DNA of 64,000 bases from Bacillota bacterium. GTDB lineage: Bacteria > Bacillota > Desulfotomaculia > Desulfotomaculales > Ammonificaceae. Position 1 is the first letter of the stretch. Every line of letters starts with the position of its first letter. A program made the translations under genes and the position numbers. Location: the NCBI GenBank assembly GCA_040755295.1, contig JBFMBK010000002.1, forward strand, positions 62,001 through 126,000, written 5' to 3'. The notes under the pieces are model-generated. The model ran no database searches, had not been told where the DNA came from, and was given only the letters and a program-made list of their open reading frames with translations. Of this stretch, positions 59,294-64,000 are shown piece after piece.

Positions 59294-60037
59294 TTACTTC
59301 CTAGCGTCTTTATTCCTGGCCCCGAGGCGGTGCAGCATGACCTCGTTTGCCTTGTTTTCGAATGTGTCGTCAAGGGGTGCCAGGAAGTTATCCTCCCCTC
59401 GCCGCCGCAAGGCAAGTGAAAGTAGATTATCGGTCAGGACCGGGTTCTTGGGGAAAAGGGGTCCGTGAAGATAGGTGCAGAAAACATTTTGATAACGGGC
59501 GCCCTCATAACCGTCGCTGCCGTTATTCCCGTAGCCTTTGAGGACCCGGCCCAGCGGTCTTACATTACCAAGATAGGTCTGCCCGGAATGGTTTTCGAAA
59601 CCGGTTGTCTGCATCCTTTTGCCGTTGATCTCCACTTCAATGCCGATATTGCCGATCATTCGTTTCGTGCCGGCATGGGTGTAAAGGTCCAGGATACTGA
59701 GTCCGGGTATCTCCGTACCGTCGAGGGTCCGGTAATAATGCCCGAGAAGCTGGTATCCGCCGCAAATGGCGAGCACCACTAACCCGTTCTCGATGGCCGC
59801 GGCAAGATCGGAAGCCCGGTCTATAAGGTCTGCGGTTATCAGCCCCTGCTCCCGGTCCGACCCCCCGCCGAGAAAGAGGAAGTCCACCTGTGCAAAATCC
59901 ACCGGTTCACCGAGGTTTACTTCATTAACCTTCACGGAAATACCGCGCCACCGGCAGCGTTTAACAAAAGCGATGATGTTCCCCCGGTCACCGTAAAGGT
60001 TAAGAAGATCGGGGTACAGATGGCATACGGTTAGCAC
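59294..60037 (-). CDS. gatD: Lipid II isoglutaminyl synthase, glutaminase subunit GatD
   Basis: GatD hydrolyses glutamine and passes ammonia to MurT for amidating D-glutamate of lipid II. The 247-aa triad glutamine amidotransferase has VCHLYPDLLNLYGDRGNIIAF (key: LYPDLLNLYGD), DFLFLGGGSDREQGL, the nucleophile cysteine in VLAICGGYQLLGHYY, and the C-terminal histidine in FCTYLHGPLFPKNPVL. The GTG at 60037 is chosen because AAAGGAGGTC precedes it; it overlaps the end of murT by 38 bp, implying coupling. Confidence 0.93.
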   Translation of the reverse strand: MLTVCHLYPDLLNLYGDRGNIIAFVKRCRWRGISVKVNEVNLGEPVDFAQVDFLFLGGGSDREQGLITADLIDRASDLAAAIENGLVVLAICGGYQLLGHYYRTLDGTEIPGLSILDLYTHAGTKRMIGNIGIEVEINGKRMQTTGFENHSGQTYLGNVRPLGRVLKGYGNNGSDGYEGARYQNVFCTYLHGPLFPKNPVLTDNLLSLALRRRGEDNFLAPLDDTFENKANEVMLHRLGARNKDARK

Positions 60038-61400
60038 CGTTGACCTCCTTTGTGTATCGCCGCAGGACTCTCTCAACCGGCCAGAGCGCGGTATAGGTAG
60101 CCAGAAGATAACCGGAACTCCCCAGGCCCTCTAAAACTTGTCTGACGCTGGTGGTAATGTTGGAACAGACATCGATTTTGCGCACCGGCACTCCCGCATA
60201 TTTGAGCCGCAGGGCCATCTCTTCCGCCCGGGTACCCGAACAGATAAAACGTAAAACGTTCTTGGAGTTTTCCAACCGTTCGAAATCAACGTCCCAGATC
60301 CAGGAGATGTCGCGTCCATCTGCAGCGTTATCGTTCAAGGCGATGAAAACGTCCTTCGGTTCCCTGCTGTTGTTCAGTAGATTAAGACTCTCGTTGAAAC
60401 CGGCGGGGTTTTTAACCAGGTTCAGGTAAATCGGCTTCCCTTTATAGACGAACTTCTGCAACCGTCCCGTTGCAGGAACAAAGCCACGCAGACTGGCGGC
60501 TGTATCCTCAGGGTTCAATCCCAGGTACAGACCCGCTCCAAACACCGCAAGGGCGTTGTAGGTGTTGTAAAAACCCGACACCGGGAGCGTGAATTCCACC
60601 AGAGTGTCCTTCACGCGCACCTTGCACGAAAGGTCCCCGTCAAGCACGTTTACCTTTAACGCCTCCACTTCCGCCGGGGGCCGGGAAAAGCCACACCCGG
60701 GACACCGGAAGGCGCCGAGTTGACTGTAGTGGTAATACGCATAAACAAATTCCTGTCCACAGCGGGGACAGAAACGAGCTTCCCGGGTAAGGCACTGTTC
60801 TTCATTACCCCTCAGTTGCGCCCCCAACCCGAAAAAGACAACCGGCAGGCTCAGGCCGCCAAGTTGCGCCACCAGGGGATCATCGGCGTTGAGCACCAGT
60901 TTTATGTCGGTAATCTGCCGTAGTGTGTTTCTGATAAAGGAAACCGTCTTGTCGAGTTCTCCGTAACGGTCCAACTGATCCCTGAAAAAGTTCGTTACGA
61001 TAACGATTTTCGGCTTTACTATCTCCGCCACGCGGGGGAAGGCCGCCTCGTCAACCTCAAGCAGAGCCCAGTCGTAATCAAGCCGCCCCCCGATGCCGCA
61101 GGCCTTTACGAAAGCGGTTGTCACCCCGCTGATTAGATTCGCTCCCTCACGGTTCACCACCACCCGATTGCCGCGCGACTCAAGGAAACGTGCCAGCATG
61201 TTGTTAGTGGTTGTTTTACCGTTGGTCCCGGTTACCATGATAGCACCGTAGCGCATTTGGCCGGCCAGGGCGGAAAGGGTCCCCGGATACACCCGCAACG
61301 CCACCATCCCCGGCAGTGATGATCCCCGCCCGCCGCTGATCTTTCCAAGGTAGTGGGCCAGTTTTCCGGCCAAAACGGCCGCTGTCAGCCTGACGCGCAA
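60000..61400 (-). CDS. murT: Lipid II isoglutaminyl synthase, ligase subunit MurT
   Basis: MurT is a Mur-ligase-like ATPase that with GatD converts D-glutamate of lipid II to D-isoglutamine. About 466 aa: ATP loop MVTGTNGKTTTNNMLARFL, ribbon cysteines CPRCGQEFVYAYYHYSQL and RCPGCGFSRPP (zinc ribbon), Mur ligase NPAGFNESLNLL, and the C-terminal DUF1727 domain with LNDNAADGRDISWIWDVDFE. TTG at 61400 is chosen by GGAGGAG spacing; the frame extends 15 codons further. A good promoter lies 178 bp upstream. Confidence 0.93.
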   Translation of the reverse strand: MRVRLTAAVLAGKLAHYLGKISGGRGSSLPGMVALRVYPGTLSALAGQMRYGAIMVTGTNGKTTTNNMLARFLESRGNRVVVNREGANLISGVTTAFVKACGIGGRLDYDWALLEVDEAAFPRVAEIVKPKIVIVTNFFRDQLDRYGELDKTVSFIRNTLRQITDIKLVLNADDPLVAQLGGLSLPVVFFGLGAQLRGNEEQCLTREARFCPRCGQEFVYAYYHYSQLGAFRCPGCGFSRPPAEVEALKVNVLDGDLSCKVRVKDTLVEFTLPVSGFYNTYNALAVFGAGLYLGLNPEDTAASLRGFVPATGRLQKFVYKGKPIYLNLVKNPAGFNESLNLLNNSREPKDVFIALNDNAADGRDISWIWDVDFERLENSKNVLRFICSGTRAEEMALRLKYAGVPVRKIDVCSNITTSVRQVLEGLGSSGYLLATYTALWPVERVLRRYTKEVNGANRMPSVPRSS

Positions 61401-61810
61401 CAATACTCCTCCAAACAACCTGTCTAACAAAATCCCGGGCAGCAAATCATGATAGTGAATCTTGGCTTCATCTCTCGCTTTAAGCCTTCCGTTTCCATCC
61501 CCAAACCGCGGGACAACTCGCCAGTCGTTAAAGAAGATACGATTTGAGGTTCGATATTAATCCAACAACCACAATAAATTATAGTGTTACCTTGTGAAAA
61601 ATCAAGCCTACTATATTTCCTGGGAGGCCGTTGCAAAACTGCGCCCGGCTGTTTCAGAAGTCAGATGCCGGAAGTCTGAAGTTAGAATTTAAGGAAATTG
61701 CAACGAATTTGCCCAAAGATCCTGCCTCTGACGTCTTGCATCAGACGTCCGTTTTCGGCCTCCGGGACCTTTTTTTTTAAGAAACCAACGAAAGCCGTCA
61801 GATCGTCTTT
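61401..61810. other. 410-bp spacer with murT promoter and decayed repeats
   Basis: Includes the murT promoter (61578-61605). From 61625 to 61790 it has decayed short repeats (CAGAAGTCAGATGCCGGAAG, GACGTCTTGCATCAGACGTC) and a T9 run near 61770 without a clear stem. No gene is supported. Confidence 0.5.
61578..61605 (-). promoter_or_regulatory. Promoter for murT-gatD
   Basis: Minus strand TTGATT (61605-61600), 16-base spacer, TATAAT (61583-61578). Near-consensus sigma-A type, pointing to murT. Confidence 0.7.
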
Positions 61811-63553
61811 CTACCGGTTAAGGTCTTTTATAACGCTTTCCTGGCAGGGAGGACAATTTGTCAACGAAGCTAAGGGTTGGTCATTGCGGGAACCGGTGCG
61901 GTATATTGTCAGTCCTTTTAAGCCAAGGGCATAAGCCCGCTTAAAAATATCGGACACTTCGGCTTCCGTCGCCTGTTGCGGAAGGTTTACGGTCTTGCTG
62001 ACTGCGTTGTCCACATATTTTTGAAAAGCGGCCTGCATCCTGAGGTGCCAGGCCGGGCTTATCTCATGCGCCGTTATAAAAACGGCCTGCTCCTCCTCCG
62101 TCAGCCCGCGCACGTCCGTTAAGGTTCCGGTGGCATGCACAGCGCTTAGAATCGCTTCCCGTTCGGGTTCCGGGTAATTATTTCGCAGATGGTCCCGAAA
62201 AACGCGGTCGACCACCCGAAGCTTCTTCCCGTCCAGAACCGAACGGGAATAACTCAGCGCAAAAGCCGGTTCTATACCGGGGCTTACCCCGGCTATCCCG
62301 CTGATTGAACCCGTGGGGGCGATTGTGGTAAGGGTGGCGTTCCTGAGGGGCGTCTTGGGGTAATAGACCGATTGCTCCCAGGCGGGAAAAGGTCCGCGCT
62401 CTTCCGCAAGGGTCTTCGAAGCCTCATATGCTTCCCGTCTGATGAAAGACGCGACCTCCTCCGCAAGGGCTAAGGCCTGTTCCGAATCGTAGGGAATTCC
62501 CAGACCGTACAGCATATCAGCCCAGCCCATAGCACCCAGGCCGACCTTACGCGTCCGTCTTGTTGCCGCGTCGATCTCCGGCACCGGGAAGTTATTTATC
62601 TCTATCACATCGTCAAGAAACCGGACGGCATGGTTGACCACCCTGCGCAACCTTTCCCAGTCAACCTTTTTACCCGACGTCATTGCGAACAGGTTAATCG
62701 AACCGAGGGTGCATGATTCGTAAGGAAGCAGCGGTTGCTCCCCACAAGGATTTGTAGCGTCAATCGGTCCGAGAGCCGGTAGAGGGTTGGCGCGGTTAAT
62801 CTCGTCGATAAACAACAGCCCGGGTTCGCCGTTGGCGTGAGCAAGACGGCATATCGATCCGAAGACTTGTCGTGCCGGAACAGTGGTATAAACACGCCCG
62901 CCGAAGACCAGCGGGATATCGCCGCCCTTTTCCACGGCATCAAAGAATACATCACCCACCGCTACAGATATGTTAAAGTTCCGAAATTCGCCTTCGTGCT
63001 GCTTACAGGTGATAAACTCCAGGATATCCGGATGGTCCACCCTAAGGATACCCATGTTCGCTCCCCGCCGGACCCCTCCCTGTCTTATTTCCTCGGTGGC
63101 CGCGTTAAACACGCGCATAAAGCTCACGGGCCCGGATGCGACCCCCCCTGTTGACTTAACCGGATCTCCTTTAGGCCTCAACCGGGAAAAATTAAAACCG
63201 GTGCCGCCGCCGCTCTTGTGGATTAGCGCAGCCTGTTTCAGGGATTCAAAAATGTCTTCGATGTTGTCCTCGATCGGCAGCACAAAACAGGCGGCAAGCT
63301 GACCGGAACCCCGTCCCGCGTTGATAAGGGTCGGGCTGTTCGGCAAGAAATCAAATTCGGCCATCAATTTAAAGAATCGCTTCAACCATGTATCGGCCGC
63401 GACGCCCTTGCCGAAAAGGCCTTCCGCTTGTGAAACGGTCCCGGCCACCCGCCGGAACATCTGTTCAGGGGTTTCATTAATCATACCCTCAGCATCACGC
63501 CGGAGGTATCGCCCTTCCAAGATAATTTTTTGATTAGCATCCAGTTCGACCAT
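61811..63553 (-). CDS. nrdJ: Adenosylcobalamin-dependent ribonucleotide reductase (class II, NrdJ)
   Basis: Reduces ribonucleotides to deoxyribonucleotides using a B12-derived radical, so no O2 or activase is needed. The 580-aa protein has [21 protein letters not shown] (first redox cysteine), [35 protein letters not shown], the radical-site motif [20 protein letters not shown] (key: NPCGEQ), [18 protein letters not shown] and a C-terminal cysteine pair TNCPPCQES. No ATP-cone is present at the N terminus. GGGAGATC precedes the ATG. It is at the shorter end for the family. No B12 riboswitch is seen upstream. Confidence 0.95.
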   Translation of the reverse strand: MVELDANQKIILEGRYLRRDAEGMINETPEQMFRRVAGTVSQAEGLFGKGVAADTWLKRFFKLMAEFDFLPNSPTLINAGRGSGQLAACFVLPIEDNIEDIFESLKQAALIHKSGGGTGFNFSRLRPKGDPVKSTGGVASGPVSFMRVFNAATEEIRQGGVRRGANMGILRVDHPDILEFITCKQHEGEFRNFNISVAVGDVFFDAVEKGGDIPLVFGGRVYTTVPARQVFGSICRLAHANGEPGLLFIDEINRANPLPALGPIDATNPCGEQPLLPYESCTLGSINLFAMTSGKKVDWERLRRVVNHAVRFLDDVIEINNFPVPEIDAATRRTRKVGLGAMGWADMLYGLGIPYDSEQALALAEEVASFIRREAYEASKTLAEERGPFPAWEQSVYYPKTPLRNATLTTIAPTGSISGIAGVSPGIEPAFALSYSRSVLDGKKLRVVDRVFRDHLRNNYPEPEREAILSAVHATGTLTDVRGLTEEEQAVFITAHEISPAWHLRMQAAFQKYVDNAVSKTVNLPQQATEAEVSDIFKRAYALGLKGLTIYRTGSRNDQPLASLTNCPPCQESVIKDLNR

Positions 63554-64000
63554 CTGATCTCCCTAACCCGGATAAGTCGGAACCAATTTCAACCGCAGAT
63601 GGACACAGGTATACACGGATTAAGATAAATTTATGTCATCCCTAACCCAGACAAGCCGGAACCAAAATATTGCACCACAGAGGCAGATCATCAAGTCCGA
63701 AGTCCTATGTCCTGCGTCCTAAGTCCGGAAACAGGGACTGGGGACTTTCGCTTCGTTTCCTCCCGTTCCCGACTCTGAGGACTGGGAACTTTCGACTGAG
63801 GACTTAATTTATGACTCGCGACTTTTTATCAGTTCCCCTCCGCGTGCTCTGTATCTCTGTGGTTACCCAGCACTTAACTTGTTAATCTTAAGACGTGGCT
63901 TTCTGGTTGCGCATTGCATACAACGTCGCAAAGCAGTTTTAACGTACCGTTGAGTGCTGGGCTTGCCATTCTGTGACTTAGCGTTAAAATCCCTAAATTT
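63554..64000. other. 450-bp terminal spacer with decayed repeats and inverted-repeat element
   Basis: Contains AACCGCAGATGGACACAGGT-type repeat (63590-63620), TCCGAAGTCCTATGTCCTGC and similar reiterations (63690-63830), and the inverted-repeat element copy 2 (63840-63965). No gene is supported. Confidence 0.5.
63840..63965. repeat. Inverted-repeat element, copy 2 (MITE-like)
   Basis: Aligns with 43350-43475 along its whole length. Ends CCCAGCACTTAACT (63866-63879) and CGTTGAGTGCTGGG (63948-63961), 12 of 14 positions complementary. Conserved inside: ATCTTAAGACG, GCAAAG, TTTTAAC. Confidence 0.78.

Noticed and set aside
63554-64000. Cobalamin riboswitch for the B12-dependent reductase
   Set aside because: No conserved B12-box or supporting stems could be found in the upstream spacer.

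Overview
The window looks like chromosome from a spore-forming, sulfate-reducing Firmicute of the Desulfotomaculum/Pelotomaculum (Peptococcaceae) type. The evidence is: (i) adjacent aprBA and qmoABC genes for dissimilatory sulfate reduction; (ii) sporulation- or Gram-positive-type genes (bofC-like, prkA/yhbH/spoVR, TIGR04086, DUF1540, murT-gatD); (iii) strong AGGAGG ribosome binding sites with frequent TTG and GTG starts. I see no rRNA, tRNA, CRISPR array or transposase gene. Gene density is high, and most genes are on the minus strand.

Region by region. 1-3.6 kb (minus): start of ruvB, ruvA, ruvC, a bofC-like gene, yebC and nadE. 3.8-8.2 kb: DUF1540 miniprotein, a membrane-anchored protein of unknown function, the slipin/NfeD membrane proteostasis pair, and a TM1367-type cyclophilin-like protein. 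8.3-15.4 kb (mainly minus): Na/phosphate cotransporter, aspS, hisS behind an apparent attenuator, TIGR04086 membrane protein, M24 aminopeptidase. 15.5-25 kb: FapA/DUF342 protein, glgA overlapping a GalT-like gene, minC, Nudix hydrolase, Hsp20, htpX, a diguanylate cyclase. 25.1-33 kb (plus): consensus promoter, long structured leader, aprB, aprA, strong terminator, qmoA, qmoB, structured spacer, qmoC, hairpin. 33-40.7 kb (minus): FdhE-like protein, methyltransferase, DUF4198 protein, then prkA-yhbH-spoVR. 40.9-51 kb: CoA-disulfide-reductase/rhodanese fusion, stress-like protein, PrsA-like protein, DUF169 protein, a NodB-DUF4015 fusion, a membrane metallophosphoesterase and a Na+/H+ antiporter. 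51-64 kb (minus): PAS-GGDEF-HD-GYP protein, polyprenyl-P sugar transferase, GT4 glycosyltransferase, MqnD-like menaquinone enzyme, DUF1624 acyltransferase, a 39-aa gene, gatD, murT and class II ribonucleotide reductase.

How the genes connect. AprBA reduces APS to sulfite. QmoABC is the expected membrane complex carrying menaquinol electrons to it, and the MqnD-like enzyme would supply menaquinone by the futalosine route. MurT-GatD amidates lipid II. GlgA and the overlapping GalT-like protein probably act together on nucleotide sugars. Two cyclic-di-GMP proteins sit near surface polysaccharide genes.

The most unusual signal is non-coding. A homologous element lies 19-25 nt before the start codons of four unrelated minus-strand genes (slipin, DUF4198, mqnD-like, 39-aa gene), two copies extend to about 220-270 bp, and a rearranged partial copy lies upstream of the methyltransferase gene. 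It behaves like a cis-acting RNA leader or a mobile repeat that lands in leaders. Other non-coding signals are an attenuator-like aprB leader, a hisS leader terminator without a T-box, a motif shared by nfeD and htpX, and a short inverted-repeat element present in two copies plus a fragment.
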